Assembly (NCBI RefSeq): GCF_002109385.1
Contig: NZ_CP020814.1
Location: 2,999,501 to 3,063,500 of the forward strand
DNA: 64,000 nucleotides
DNA from: Halalkalibacter krulwichiae
GTDB lineage: Bacteria > Bacillota > Bacilli > Bacillales > Bacillaceae_D
Direction: 5' to 3'
Shown one piece after another: positions 28,427 through 38,794 of this stretch. How positions within the stretch are numbered: the stretch's first letter is position 1; each line of letters starts with the position of its first letter. Position numbers and translations under genes: made by a program. The notes beneath the pieces are model-generated. The model saw only the letters and a program-made list of their open reading frames with translations. It did no database searches and was not told the DNA's origin.

Positions 28427-29383
28427 TTAGTTTCTAATAAAAATATAAGTCATATATAAAACGTACGCTAGAGCAAGAACAATTCCTTCTATCTTACCTA
28501 TTTTAAAGTTCGTTCTTGAGAAAACAAGTAAAACTCCAGTTAAAACAATCATAAGGACTACATCTATATATAGTCTACTTTCTACAGCTAGCGGTGAAAT
28601 GACAGAGGCTGCTCCTAGCACGAATAAGATATTAAAGATATTACTTCCTACAATGTTTCCTAATGCAATTTCACTTTCTTTTTTTAGAGCAGCTGTAATA
28701 GATGTTATTAGTTCTGGTAAAGAAGTACCAATCGCTACGATTGTTAAACCAACCAATGTTTCACTCATCCCAAATGAATACGCAATGGTTGTTGCGTTAT
28801 TAACTACAAGGTCACCACCAAATATAATTGCTGCAAGTCCACCGATGGTTAATACAGTGTTTTTCTTCCATGATACTATTTGTGACTCTGTGTTATCTTG
28901 TTTCCCCTTTTCCCGACTATTTCTTGCAACTTCAAAGATATAATATAAAAAAATAGCGAAAAACAATAGGAATATTAATCCATCACTTCTAGTTATAAGA
29001 TTTTGACTTACGGTTTGAAGAGTTATATCGCTAATTAGGATTAATAAGGCAATACTTGCTAGTAAGGTAAAAGGAATTTCTTTTCTTATTGTTTCACTTT
29101 CTACTTTAAGCGGAGTAATAAACGCAGCTATCCCCACTACAAAAGTAATATTAAATATGTTACTACCAACCACATTTCCAATTGCGATGCCCGCATTTTC
29201 CTGAAGAGCTGCGACAATACTAACCGTTGCCTCGGGAGAACTAGTACCAAATGCAACAATGGTGAGGCCAATGAGTAAAGGTGACACATGTAAAGCTCTC
29301 GCAATACTTGATGCACCGTCTACAAAAAAATCAGCACCTTTTATAAGTAGCATAAAACCGATCAGTAACAAAATATATGACAT
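28427..29383 (-). CDS. Na+/Ca2+ (K+-independent) exchanger, CaCA family
   Basis: A 318-residue, ten-helix protein with both alpha repeats: IVAFGTSSPEATVSIVAAL and GNVVGSNIFNI in the first half, IVAIGTSLPELITSITAAL and GNIVGSNIFNILFV in the second. The conserved acidic residues of the E/S-P-E ion sites are present. YrbG-like calcium/sodium antiporter in the cytoplasmic membrane. Single gene. Confidence 0.93.
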   Translation of the reverse strand: MSYILLLIGFMLLIKGADFFVDGASSIARALHVSPLLIGLTIVAFGTSSPEATVSIVAALQENAGIAIGNVVGSNIFNITFVVGIAAFITPLKVESETIRKEIPFTLLASIALLILISDITLQTVSQNLITRSDGLIFLLFFAIFLYYIFEVARNSREKGKQDNTESQIVSWKKNTVLTIGGLAAIIFGGDLVVNNATTIAYSFGMSETLVGLTIVAIGTSLPELITSITAALKKESEIALGNIVGSNIFNILFVLGAASVISPLAVESRLYIDVVLMIVLTGVLLVFSRTNFKIGKIEGIVLALAYVLYMTYIFIRN

Positions 29384-29773
29384 TCTATTTACCTCTCTTC
29401 TTAGGCTCTTTTCTAAAGAATTATTTTGAGTAGATTTTACAGTGAGGTTTCTAAATTAGTAACCATTTGTCTATGTTGTAAAAAGAAATATAGAACAGGA
29501 TGATTTGTAATGTAAATGGAGTCAATTAGATATGTTAAGGAACAAATAATGTGAAAAACAGCCTCTTATAACCAACATCTTCATATTCAAGTATTACAGT
29601 CTCTTCCTTTCTAATTTAAACTCTAATGTCACAGAGTGGGTGGCCAACTAAGATACCTGAAACTAATATGATTTATTATATAAGTTAATCTAAAATAATA
29701 AATTTTATCCTTTAAAGCGTTATATTTAGTATAATAAAACTAAAAAGACTCAACTTCATTTTATAATCCTTTA
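29384..29773. other. Intergenic region, nothing recognised
   Basis: AT-rich divergent region between the Ca2+ exchanger and the YtvI-like gene. It must contain both promoters. No ORF with a ribosome binding site and no strong hairpin seen. Confidence 0.3.
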
Positions 29774-30841
29774 ATGAGAGGTAGAATTTCTTTGAAAGAA
29801 TGGTTAATTAAAAATAAATTTCTATTAGTCCTTGTTATCTGTTCCATTATCGGGTATTTTATTCTTCCATTGGCTCTGCCACTTGTTTTTGCTTGGTTAA
29901 CTGCAATTATACTGTCTCCAATTGTTAGATTATTAGAAAATAGGAGGGTTAAACATAGTGTAGCTGTAGTCATTATCTTTACTTCGTTTCTAGCTTCTAT
30001 TAGCCTAATTGGAGTTTTAGTAATAACAAAAATGATTACACATATTAATGATTTCGTACAGAATGCTCCAACTTATTTAAACCAAGTCACGAATGCGTGG
30101 ATCCTCATTCAATACGACTTTGAACGTAAATTTGAAGATTTGCCGCCTGATTTTGTTAATGAAATCAACTTCCATGTTATTAACACATTAGAAACTACGC
30201 GAATCCACTTAAGTAATATTGACTTTATTGGTGGGATTTCTAATTTCATTGTAGGAATCCCGAGCTATCTGGTTTCACTTTTAGTATATTTAATAGCTCT
30301 ATTTTTATTTTTATTAGATCTACCGAAGTTAAAACGTAAATTCTTTGCGTTTCTGACCGATGATACAGCAAATAAACTTTCTTACATGCTTTCACGGTTA
30401 AGGTTTGTATTTATCGGCTTTTTTAAGGCACAATTCATTGTGAGTATTCCGATCTTTATCGTATCTTATATAGGGTTATTATTTATTTACCCAGACATCG
30501 CTCTAATTATGGCACTTGTTATTTGGTTTATTGATTTAGTACCTCTAATAGGATCAATTATTGTATTAGGACCATGGGCACTCTACCAATTTATAATTGG
30601 AGATACAGATTTAGCAATACGTCTTACTATCTTAGCGGTTGTTTTGCTCGTTATTCGACGAACGGTTGAACCGAAAATAATGGGAACTCAGATTGGATTA
30701 TCTCCACTAGCAACCTTAATAGCACTATACCTCGGGTTAGTCCTATTTGGGGCAATCGGACTTATTTTGGGGCCATTACTTGTGATTGCTTTCAAATCAG
30801 CTAAAGAAGCCGGAATAATAAAATGGAAATTCACTATATAG
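29774..30841 (+). CDS. ytvI: AI-2E-family membrane protein, YtvI-like
   Basis: A 355-residue polytopic protein with the AI-2E permease-like layout. Two N-terminal helices are followed by a soluble loop (about 85-140), then helices with LFLFLLDLPKLKRKFFAFL, the signature IWFIDLVPLIGSIIVLGPWAL (near 250-270) and RRTVEPKIMGTQIGLSPLATL. It most resembles the sporulation membrane protein YtvI of Bacillus; the transported molecule is not known. It ends in a bidirectional terminator. Confidence 0.75.
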   Translation: MRGRISLKEWLIKNKFLLVLVICSIIGYFILPLALPLVFAWLTAIILSPIVRLLENRRVKHSVAVVIIFTSFLASISLIGVLVITKMITHINDFVQNAPTYLNQVTNAWILIQYDFERKFEDLPPDFVNEINFHVINTLETTRIHLSNIDFIGGISNFIVGIPSYLVSLLVYLIALFLFLLDLPKLKRKFFAFLTDDTANKLSYMLSRLRFVFIGFFKAQFIVSIPIFIVSYIGLLFIYPDIALIMALVIWFIDLVPLIGSIIVLGPWALYQFIIGDTDLAIRLTILAVVLLVIRRTVEPKIMGTQIGLSPLATLIALYLGLVLFGAIGLILGPLLVIAFKSAKEAGIIKWKFTI

Positions 30842-30885
30842 ATACGCTCACAGAACACTTGTTAGAGCGAACTTTTTGAAAATAA

Positions 30886-30926
30886 AAGAAAAAATCAGTC
30901 ATAATTGTATGACTGATTTTTTCTTT
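30886..30926. terminator. Bidirectional terminator
   Basis: AAAAAATCAGTCAT/ATGACTGATTTTTT inverted repeat with flanking A and T runs. It serves both the plus-strand YtvI-like gene and the minus-strand lipoprotein gene. Confidence 0.8.
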
Positions 30927-31287
30927 AGTCTCTTTCTACACAAGCGAGTCCCTGTCTTCTAATATCATTAAGCTTTTCTCCATAAATACCTCTTACTAAA
31001 GCAATACTTTCAACAACAATATACGGTCTATTTTCAATTACTTCTAAAGCTTTCTCTTCATCAATATGAATAATATTTGTTAAATCATCAGCACTAGCAC
31101 TATTCAAATCAATTTTATCAGTGCAACGCTTATTTTCAGTAAATTCAACATTTTCCCTATATTCTGAAGGAATATCTATTTGTTGATTGTCGTTAGCCTT
31201 TGGCTCCACTGTATTTGTACCGCTACATCCGAACAAGATAAATATAGGTATACATAACAATATCAACCTCAACACTATCACATCCAT
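30925..31287 (-). CDS. Lipoprotein with helix-hairpin-helix (ComEA-like) domain
   Basis: A 120-residue protein with a lipobox FGCS (cysteine near residue 21), a spacer rich in N and E, and a C-terminal helix-hairpin-helix fold (KIDLNSASADDLTNIIHIDEEKA...LVRGIYGEKLNDI). A membrane-anchored extracellular DNA-binding role is possible, as in ComEA, but it lacks the SLBB part and the competence neighbours. CTD and ACV cysteines may form a disulfide. Confidence 0.7.
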   Translation of the reverse strand: MDVIVLRLILLCIPIFILFGCSGTNTVEPKANDNQQIDIPSEYRENVEFTENKRCTDKIDLNSASADDLTNIIHIDEEKALEVIENRPYIVVESIALVRGIYGEKLNDIRRQGLACVERD

Positions 31288-31325
31288 TCTTAGTCAAATT
31301 CTATAACACATCTATATTTTGAAAC

Positions 31326-32033
31326 TTAATTCGTCTTCTTAGTTCCATAATTTGAAAACTTTTTCTCAAAGAGAAATAAACAAACATAAAACCAACTTAT
31401 TGAAATAAAAATAGCTGCAACAATATCGGAAGTATAATGAACGTCTAACACGACTCTACTTAAAGGAATACTAATGATTAAAAATATTGAAACGATAAAA
31501 ACCAATTCTGCTATCCATTTCTTGGTGAGACATTTTGTAACGTAGATAACGAACAAAAAAAGGATTACACTTCTCATTGTATGCCCACTTGGAAAACTAT
31601 AAGAAATCAGGTCAAGGGAACTTCCAAATACTTCGATTTCCCGTTCTTCTCCTGGACGCTCTCGTTGATAGAGCAGTTTGAGTCCAAAATTTAAAAGGAC
31701 TCCACCAGCCGACAATAAAGAAAAGAACCAAAATAACGTTCTCTCACTCATCAGCCATAACCATACTAACAATAATATTGTTACTAGCAAAATAGCTTCA
31801 CTAGAACCTATCTCTGTCATGACTTTCATAAAACTCAAAATAATACTGGCATCTGTAATTATTTCTCTTATGAATAGATCAACAGCATGCGTTGCACCCA
31901 ACTTAACCAATTCTGCAGTGATAATAAATAAGAGAAGACAAGCTATACTAATATTTAAATAACGATTTTTCCCTCGCAAAAAAACACCCCCTTTTTCCTT
32001 TTTTGTTATTACAATGTAGATCAAAGTCATCAA
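31326..32033 (-). CDS. PAP2-family membrane phosphatase
   Basis: Carries the three phosphatase motifs: KLLYQRERP, YSFPSGHTMRS and SRVVLDVHYTSDI, between six membrane helices. Substrates of the family include undecaprenyl pyrophosphate and phosphatidylglycerol phosphate. The better start is probably TTG at 31979 (LRGKNRYLNIS), preceded by AGGGGGTG; the ATG at 32033 would add 18 residues without a good ribosome binding site. Located just downstream of the mrp operon on the same strand. Confidence 0.88.
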   Translation of the reverse strand: MMTLIYIVITKKEKGGVFLRGKNRYLNISIACLLLFIITAELVKLGATHAVDLFIREIITDASIILSFMKVMTEIGSSEAILLVTILLLVWLWLMSERTLFWFFSLLSAGGVLLNFGLKLLYQRERPGEEREIEVFGSSLDLISYSFPSGHTMRSVILFLFVIYVTKCLTKKWIAELVFIVSIFLIISIPLSRVVLDVHYTSDIVAAIFISISWFYVCLFLFEKKFSNYGTKKTN

Positions 32034-32068
32034 TTATAGAAAAACTCCACTCTTATGTTTAAAAATTC

Positions 32069-32428
32069 TTAATGTTCCCTTTCAGCTTTTGGCCTTTGTT
32101 TAGCTGTATCTCGAACAATTTCTACATTTGTTACATATGCAGCCCGACATATTAGATGACCCGCTACAGGAGCTGTCAAGAACACAAAAAATATGCCTAG
32201 GAGTAGTCGAATACTAATATATCCATCTGTAATCCAAAAATATAGAAAAGCACCTAGCAACGTACAGAGAACTCCTAATGTCGTACTCTTCGTCGCTGCA
32301 TGTGATCGAGTATACACATCGGGTAAACGTATAATCCCAAAACTACTAAATAGGATAAACAACGTTCCAATTAATATAAACACACCTGCGATAACTTCAC
32401 TGATCACGCTTGCGTTCAATGACAACAC
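32069..32428 (-). CDS. mrpG: Mrp Na+/H+ antiporter subunit G
   Basis: A 119-residue protein with three membrane helices and the MnhG/PhaG signature FGIIRLPDVYTRSHAATKSTTLG. It overlaps mrpF by 32 bp. It is the last gene of the mrpABCDEFG operon, whose products form one membrane complex exchanging Na+ for H+, a main route of pH and sodium homeostasis in alkaliphiles. Confidence 0.93.
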   Translation of the reverse strand: MLSLNASVISEVIAGVFILIGTLFILFSSFGIIRLPDVYTRSHAATKSTTLGVLCTLLGAFLYFWITDGYISIRLLLGIFFVFLTAPVAGHLICRAAYVTNVEIVRDTAKQRPKAEREH

Positions 32429-32681
32429 CTCTTTCTATAAACCTAGCGAAAGCAATCGTTCCGACAAAGGAAAGAATGCCTATTAACAAAATCACTTCAA
32501 AAAAGGCACGCGTATGAAGCAAAACAGAGAAAATAGCGATCGCGGCAATGAGATTAATCCCAATTGTATCAAGAGCTATTACCCGATCAGGCATAGAAGT
32601 TCCTTTTATAATTCGATAGATGCAAGCCAAAATTGAGACAGCTATTAAGCAAAGGCAAATTAGTAAAAGTATATCAAACAT
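32397..32681 (-). CDS. mrpF: Mrp Na+/H+ antiporter subunit F
   Basis: A 94-residue, three-helix subunit with GTSMPDRVIALDTIGIN, the MnhF/PhaF signature including the conserved aspartate-arginine. Its ATG overlaps the mrpE stop codon. Confidence 0.93.
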   Translation of the reverse strand: MFDILLLICLCLIAVSILACIYRIIKGTSMPDRVIALDTIGINLIAAIAIFSVLLHTRAFFEVILLIGILSFVGTIAFARFIERGVVIERKRDQ

Positions 32682-33175
32682 TACCTCGTAACCTCCTTAA
32701 TAGCTTTTTCAAATTTATTCTTTGCTGTTATTACAACATCCCTCGATTCAGGAATATCCATTGCATGAACTTGAAAAGACTTCTCATCAAGGGCAACCTG
32801 AAGGACAATTGAACCTGGTGTCAGAGATAATAGTAAAGCTAGTATGGTGACCTCCCAATCACCTTTCAAGTCTGTATCCAGTGTGAAAACTCCTGGAGTA
32901 ATGTTGAGCTGTGGGCGTGTAACTTGTCGAATAACTAGTATACTAGACGAGATAAGTTCTTGAATAAACACAATAAACAATTTAAAAATGGCCAAAACTT
33001 TGATTAAATAAAACGTTTTTTTAAAGAAACGTCGAAGAACAAAAAGAATGGCAATTCCAATTATATAACCAGTAATAAATGATAACGAATTCCACGTATC
33101 ATTTAAGAACATCCATAGAAAAGCAATTGACAAATTAATTAATATCTGAGTCGGTAACAACAGATTTCCCTCCAT
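32681..33175 (-). CDS. mrpE: Mrp Na+/H+ antiporter subunit E
   Basis: A 164-residue subunit with two or three N-terminal helices and the cytoplasmic MnhE/PhaE domain (TRPQLNITPGVFTLDTDLKGD; LSLTPGSIVLQV). The internal start MPTQILIN-like position is not needed: the ATG at 33175 has a GGAGGG upstream. It lies 23 bp after mrpD. Confidence 0.93.
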   Translation of the reverse strand: MEGNLLLPTQILINLSIAFLWMFLNDTWNSLSFITGYIIGIAILFVLRRFFKKTFYLIKVLAIFKLFIVFIQELISSSILVIRQVTRPQLNITPGVFTLDTDLKGDWEVTILALLLSLTPGSIVLQVALDEKSFQVHAMDIPESRDVVITAKNKFEKAIKEVTR

Positions 33176-33198
33176 ATCTCTTTTTAGGAATCACACTT

Positions 33199-34689
33199 CT
33201 AAGGAATTGGATTCCCACCAAATACAGCACTAATGTATAGACTAGGATCTAACAAAGTATAGACTGCTTGATCGACATAGACGTGTATACCCTCTACACC
33301 TAGACCAAGTGCAATCGTTACAGCTGTCAATATACTGATAGGAAGGAGTAACCCTTTTGTTGTTCCTTTTTCCATTTTAGTGCTTAATAGAGTTCCCCCC
33401 CAAAATCCGTACAAAAAGATTTTCATAATAGAATAGAGAACCATTAAGCTTGTGATTAACCCTATTGCCCCTAGCCAAAACAAATCGGCCTCAAAGGTCC
33501 CTTGTGTAATGAGTACTTTTCCAATAAAACCACTAAGTGGTGGAATTCCAGAGAGAGATAAAGCTGAAATAAAGAACATCCATCCGAGTGCGGGATGATT
33601 ACGAATGAGCCCACTCATCTCATTAAGCTTGCTCGTGCCAGCTAAGTGGATCATCGTACCTCCTAAAAGAAAAATCACCGCTTTAATAATAATGTCATGA
33701 ATAAGGTAATAGATAGATCCCATTAACGCAGCAGACGTAAAGGATGCCAAACCTGCCATGATAAATCCGACAGCAATCACCACGTTATAGGCTAAAATCA
33801 TTCGTATATCATTGTATGCAACGGCCCCAATTGCACCAAGAATCATCGTTAAAGCTCCCATAATGGCAATTAATAAATGAGTAATTTGAGGTTCATGATA
33901 AAAAACTAATGTAAACATACGGAAGATCGCATAAATGCCAACTTTCGTTAGTAACGCACCGAAAATGGCTGCAATTGCAGTTGGGGGAGCACTATAAGAT
34001 CCAGGCAACCAGAAAAATAGAAATAGTCCTGCTTTTAAACTGAAAACGATTAACAATAAAATTGCAACTGTCGTTATTAACCCATCTTGCCCGACTTCAG
34101 CAATCCTAAGCGAAAGATGAGCTAAGTTCAACGTTCCCGTTACGGCATACAAATACGCAATAGCAATTAAAAACAGAAATGAAGAAAGGACATTAATCAG
34201 GACATATTTAATGGATTCACGTAACTGCCCCTTCTCTCCTCCTATAGTGATTAAAACATAGGAAGATATTAGCATTACTTCAAAGCAAACAAATAGATTA
34301 AATAGATCGCCCGTCAAAAATGAGCCGTTCACACCCGTAATTAGGAACAAAAAGATTGGATAGAAATAATAAGACTCTCTCTCTTTTCCAATTGATTTAA
34401 ATGCAAAAAGTAAACAAGTTACCGCAACTAGACATGTTGTTACGATTAGCAATACAGAAAACATATCGGCGACCATACTAATACCAAAAGGTGCTTGCCA
34501 GCCTCCCAGCTGGAGTGTTTGGATGCCTTGAGTTTGCACTTGGCTTACTAAAGTTATAGCAACAATTCCTGTAGCAATCATTGTAAAAATACTTAGCCAA
34601 CGATGTAAACGAATATTTCTTCCAAAAATAACCATGATTATCCCGGCTATAAACGGGATAATAATCGGCAGTATAACAACATTATTCAT
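33199..34689 (-). CDS. mrpD: Mrp Na+/H+ antiporter subunit D
   Basis: A 496-residue subunit homologous to the NuoN/NuoM proton-pumping subunits of complex I. It has fourteen helices with the conserved glutamate in FVCFEVMLISSYVL (near 137) and lysines in LKAGLFLFFWLPGSYSAPPTA (near 219) and YLIHDIIIKAVIF. It overlaps mrpC by 8 bp. Confidence 0.95.
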   Translation of the reverse strand: MNNVVILPIIIPFIAGIIMVIFGRNIRLHRWLSIFTMIATGIVAITLVSQVQTQGIQTLQLGGWQAPFGISMVADMFSVLLIVTTCLVAVTCLLFAFKSIGKERESYYFYPIFLFLITGVNGSFLTGDLFNLFVCFEVMLISSYVLITIGGEKGQLRESIKYVLINVLSSFLFLIAIAYLYAVTGTLNLAHLSLRIAEVGQDGLITTVAILLLIVFSLKAGLFLFFWLPGSYSAPPTAIAAIFGALLTKVGIYAIFRMFTLVFYHEPQITHLLIAIMGALTMILGAIGAVAYNDIRMILAYNVVIAVGFIMAGLASFTSAALMGSIYYLIHDIIIKAVIFLLGGTMIHLAGTSKLNEMSGLIRNHPALGWMFFISALSLSGIPPLSGFIGKVLITQGTFEADLFWLGAIGLITSLMVLYSIMKIFLYGFWGGTLLSTKMEKGTTKGLLLPISILTAVTIALGLGVEGIHVYVDQAVYTLLDPSLYISAVFGGNPIP

Positions 34690-35029
34690 CTTCAGTTCCC
34701 CTTAATTGATCCATATCGTCTGTACCTAGAACCTTATAGGAACGATAAGCAAGGACTAAGAAAAGTCCTGTCACCGCAAAATTAATAACAATAGCTGTTA
34801 AAATAAGAGCTTGTGGCAATGCGTCCGTATATGAAACATCCTCCAGCAAGGGCGGACCACCTGATTTAAGACCACCCATTGTAAGAATAAGGAGATGGAC
34901 ACCATGACCGATAATGGATGTTCCTAAGATGATTCGTAACAAGCTTTTGGTTAGAACTAAATACGTTCCAATCGTAATTAAAATTCCAACTAGGAAGGAC
35001 ATTAACGTTTCCATCTCATTCATCCTCAC
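34682..35029 (-). CDS. mrpC: Mrp Na+/H+ antiporter subunit C
   Basis: A 115-residue, three-helix subunit related to NuoK, with the GHGVHLLILTMGG and DALPQALILTAIVINFA signatures. The likely start is ATG at 35014 (METLMSFLVG), preceded by GTGAGGA; the longer frame from 35029 overlaps mrpB further. DQLRG near the end is typical. Confidence 0.94.
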   Translation of the reverse strand: MRMNEMETLMSFLVGILITIGTYLVLTKSLLRIILGTSIIGHGVHLLILTMGGLKSGGPPLLEDVSYTDALPQALILTAIVINFAVTGLFLVLAYRSYKVLGTDDMDQLRGTEDE

Positions 35030-35438
35030 TTATACTCAATATTATGGTCATTGCCGTACCAATTACAGCTAAGGCCACCCCGACATCAAAGATGACTGAT
35101 GTCGCCAGCTCTGTCTTACCAAAGACCGGAAGATCAAAATAGTCAAAAGTATGACTTAAAAAAGGAGCATCTACAAATAACGATCCAACGCCAGAGAGAA
35201 CTGCAATTAACACGCCTACACCGGCAACCTTCTTGAAATCAACGGGGATATGTTCACGAACCGTTTCAAGATCAAAAGCTAGATAAAGCAGAACCAGTGC
35301 AGATGCGGTAACAAGCCCACCTATGAATCCTCCTCCTGGGTTGTGATGTCCAGCAAAAAATAGATAAATAGAGAAAGTAAGAATAATAAAAGTAGAAACT
35401 TTTGTGACAGTATGCAAAATAACATCATTCTGCTTCAT
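35016..35438 (-). CDS. mrpB: Mrp Na+/H+ antiporter subunit B
   Basis: A 140-residue, four-helix MnhB subunit with FAGHHNPGGGFIGGLV, the family hallmark. Overlaps the 3' end of mrpA by 14 bp. Confidence 0.95.
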   Translation of the reverse strand: MKQNDVILHTVTKVSTFIILTFSIYLFFAGHHNPGGGFIGGLVTASALVLLYLAFDLETVREHIPVDFKKVAGVGVLIAVLSGVGSLFVDAPFLSHTFDYFDLPVFGKTELATSVIFDVGVALAVIGTAMTIILSISEDE

Positions 35439-37835
35439 TCTTATCCCTCCCTGTTATTCTAAGTTTTATTAATGTATATACACCAAGACCAGCTATAGTG
35501 AGAACAAGAATCTCAAGCAGCGTATCCATTCCACGAAAATCAACAAGAATGGCATTCACCATGTTTTTAGCGCCGGCTAACTCATAAGAGTTTTCAAAAT
35601 AACTAGAGATAGGTTCAAAAGACCGATTTCCTTGTGCTGATAAGGCAATGAGGGTTACAACAGATCCTAGCCCTAACGAAATAATTAAATTCGTTGCACG
35701 GAATCGGACCCGACTAAACTCCTTACGTAACTCCGGTAAATGGTAGAAACATAATAGGAATAACGCAACACTTACGGTTTCAACAACTAATTGGGTAAGA
35801 GCTAAATCAGGAGCCCTAAAAACGACAAATAACATTGAAACGATATACCCAACTGCCCCAACTGAAATAATAGCTGTTAAACGTGATCGAGCAAATAGAA
35901 CACCTAAAGCAGCTATGGCAATGGCCAGTATTAATACAACCTCATACACACTGATTGGTGCGTTATTGGAGCCATCATAGAAAAATCCGTTTAAGAAGAT
36001 GAGGAAGCCCCCACCACCAATAAGATAAAAGCAAAAATATACAGTAAATAATCACGGATAAACCCTGTCATGTAGCGCTTCGTAAAACGTAAAGAAGCGG
36101 GTTCCAGCTTTTCCAGAGCGGCATCGTAAGCTTTATTAAGCATAATGACTTCCGGAACTAAACGATACATCCAGTACCACTTTCGTAAATAAAGAAAGAG
36201 TAGGCTTCCCAAACCGACGACACCAATCGTCATAAATAACTCCGTGTTAAATCCATGCCAAGCTGAAATTTTCACCTCGACTCCTGCTTCTGCTGCTCCT
36301 GGTACAATTGCCATAATAGCTGGAACTAGTAAGTATTTGGAGATAACATTTGGAAAAAAGAACATAACAATCACAAGGGAGGCTAGAATTAAAGGAGGTA
36401 TTAACATCCCGATTGGAGCTTCATGTGCCTTTTTCTCTAACTTTTCAGGTTGATATTTGCCTGTAAAGGTCTTTAAAATTAGAATCATACAATATATAAA
36501 AGTAAAAACACTTGCTACCCAAGCGATAACAGGGAAAAGAAAACCAACTTTTTGCATTCCAAAGATCGGTAATTCTGCTGAATTTAAAACACCAGTAAAA
36601 AACATTTCCTTACTTAAAAATCCATTAAATGGTGGTAACCCGGCCATTGATAAGCTACCTATAACCATTAGAGTAAAGGAAATTGGCATCAGATTCATCA
36701 AGCCACCTAATTTTCGAATATCACGCGTTCCTGTTTCATGATCAATAATTCCGACTACCATAAATAAGCTACCCTTAAAAGTAGAATGGTTAATCAAATG
36801 AAAAAGCGAGGCAGTAATGGCAACTGTATACATCGTTGTATCATCACCATAACCATAGTACAAAGTTGCAGAACCCAAACCTAACAAACTCATAATTAAA
36901 CCCAACTGACTAATCGTTGAATATGCAAGCAAGGCTTTTAAATCCGTTTGTCTAACAGCTGTAATTGATCCATATATTAACGTGACAATTCCCACACCTG
37001 AAACAAGCCAAAACCATTCAAAACTTCCTCCAAATATAGGAGTGAATCGTGCAACTAAATAGATTCCGGCTTTAACCATCGTTGCTGAATGTAAGTAGGC
37101 GCTGACTGGTGTAGGAGCTTCCATTGCATCAGGTAACCAGATACTAAAAGGGAATTGAGCTGATTTCGTAAAAGCTCCTACAAGGATTAGAATCATCGCT
37201 GGTAAAAATAAAGTATCTTGTGCAATGAGATCTACTTTCGTTAACATTTCACGTATACTGAATGTATTTGTTATCATCGACAGCATAATAAAACCACTAA
37301 GCATTGCCAGTCCACCAAAAATGGTAATTAACATGGATTTTTGTGCACCATACCGTGATTTTTTCCGCTGATACCAGTAAGCAATTAATAGGAAAGATGA
37401 GATACTTGTCAGTTCCCAAAACACATACAAAACTAAGATATTATCGGAAAAAACGAGACCTAGCATCGCTCCCATAAATAACAATAGATATACATAAAAG
37501 TTATGTAAGGCTTCTTTTTCTTTTGACATGTAGTAGATAGAATACAAGACAACTAGTGCCCCTATACCTGTAATAAGTAAACTAAAGATTAACCCTAACC
37601 CATCTAAATAAGCGGTGAAATTAATACCAAGTGACGGAATCCATGGCAGAGTATGATAAACTGTACTTCCATTTGCAATTACGGGAATGAAATTCAACAA
37701 ATAAATAAAGAGAAAAAGAGGAATAAAGAAGACAAACCAACCAGTATGGACTTTTCGCTTTAACCTCTTAAATAGAAACGGTACTATTATAGCAAACAAA
37801 AATGGTACCAATATTACGGCGTGTAACCAAGGCAA
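35425..37835 (-). pseudogene. mrpA: Mrp Na+/H+ antiporter subunit A, split by a one-base frameshift
   Basis: The largest Mrp subunit, related to NuoL. The 5' frame carries the proton-translocation core: NILVLYVFWELTSISSFLL, FTKSAQFPFSIWLPDAMEAPT and HSATMVKAGIYLVARF. The 3' frame (35425-35949) carries the MrpA-specific C-terminal DUF4040/MbhE-like domain (FRAPDLALTQLVVE, DFRGMDTLLEI). They join as VVGGFLIFLNGFFYDGSNNA if the G5 run (C5 at 36008-36012) is read as six. Restored length is about 800 residues, normal for MrpA. The start is TTG at 37835 (PWLHAVILVPFLFA), fixed by AAGGAGG 8 nt upstream; the ATG at 37865 lies before the ribosome binding site. An otherwise perfect operon argues against real gene loss. 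Confidence 0.9.
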
Positions 37836-38053
37836 GTAGAAAACCTCCTTTTTATTTAATCTCAAATCGTATTATCATACTTTTGACTGTAAATGCCGTT
37901 ATTAAAGAAACACAAAACAAAAAATCACGTATAATGTGTTATATTGCTTTTTACAAATTTTAATTGACTCCCTTAAAAGCTTGAGCTATAGTCATAAATA
38001 GTTTAACAGAACGCCCCCCTGTTTAACTTTAATCCATGGCGAGGTGAACGCAT

Positions 38054-38740
38054 ATGAAAAAAGTAAAAGGGCGTATGGACGAAAGTATCCTAGTTTGTGT
38101 TTATTATGGTCCAAATGGAGAACGTCTGATCCAACGCGGTTGTAAAATTGCTAGTATGCTAGATTGCCCACTCTATATTCTCACGATAGATCCAAAGCCA
38201 TTTGATGAGTTAGATGCAGAAAAATCTGATTATATTACTAGATGGCAGCAGTTAGCCGAGAAACACAATGCGGAAGAATTTATTATTATGGATAATGAAA
38301 AAAGACCTGTTACTACAGTTATTGCTGAAGTTGCCAGGGAGAAACATATAACACAAATTATTCTTGGGCAAACGGCACAAAGTCGGTGGGAAGAAATCAC
38401 CAAGGGTTCAATGATTAATGTCTTATTAAGAGAAATACCGTTTATTGACATACACGTTGTTTCTGTTGCACGATCTTTAAAAGAAGATCATGAAGGTCAT
38501 TTTGAAAAAGGGGTCCGTGCTTACCTCATTAAAGAAGGAAACAAATATCGAATTAGTTTCAACCATACCCCTGAAGTAGAATATGAAGGCATCTTCTTTA
38601 AGGAATTAGGCACAGATTTTAACAATGGTGTATTTAAATTTATGAAAAACAATGAAACTCTTCAAGTACATGTTACAGATGATTTAGTTACGAATTTGAA
38701 ACATGTAAGCATGACTGAACCATTTGAAAATAACAATTAA
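38054..38740 (+). CDS. Universal stress protein (KdpD-like USP domain)
   Basis: A 228-residue cytoplasmic protein. The first 140 residues form a UspA-type nucleotide-binding domain (SILVCVYYGPNGERLIQRG, IILGQTAQSRWEEITKGSM, EIPFIDIHVV) most like the USP domain of KdpD. The last 90 residues are unassigned beta-rich sequence. It is transcribed divergently from mrpA, with 200 bp between them, and may respond to the same ionic stress. A GAGGTGA ribosome binding site precedes the ATG. Confidence 0.8.
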   Translation: MKKVKGRMDESILVCVYYGPNGERLIQRGCKIASMLDCPLYILTIDPKPFDELDAEKSDYITRWQQLAEKHNAEEFIIMDNEKRPVTTVIAEVAREKHITQIILGQTAQSRWEEITKGSMINVLLREIPFIDIHVVSVARSLKEDHEGHFEKGVRAYLIKEGNKYRISFNHTPEVEYEGIFFKELGTDFNNGVFKFMKNNETLQVHVTDDLVTNLKHVSMTEPFENNN

Positions 38741-38760
38741 CAAGTGTAATTATTTTTAGT

Positions 38761-38786
38761 CCTCCACTTCACTATCGAAGTGGAGG
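38761..38786. terminator. Shared terminator between the USP gene and antiporter copy 2
   Basis: CCTCCACTTC/GAAGTGGAGG, perfect 10-bp stem with a 6-nt loop, followed by TTTAATGTTTATTTTTG on the plus strand. A similar hairpin (CTCCACTT/AAGTGGAG) lies after antiporter copy 1 at 14890-14911. Confidence 0.7.
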
Positions 38787-38794
38787 TTTAATGT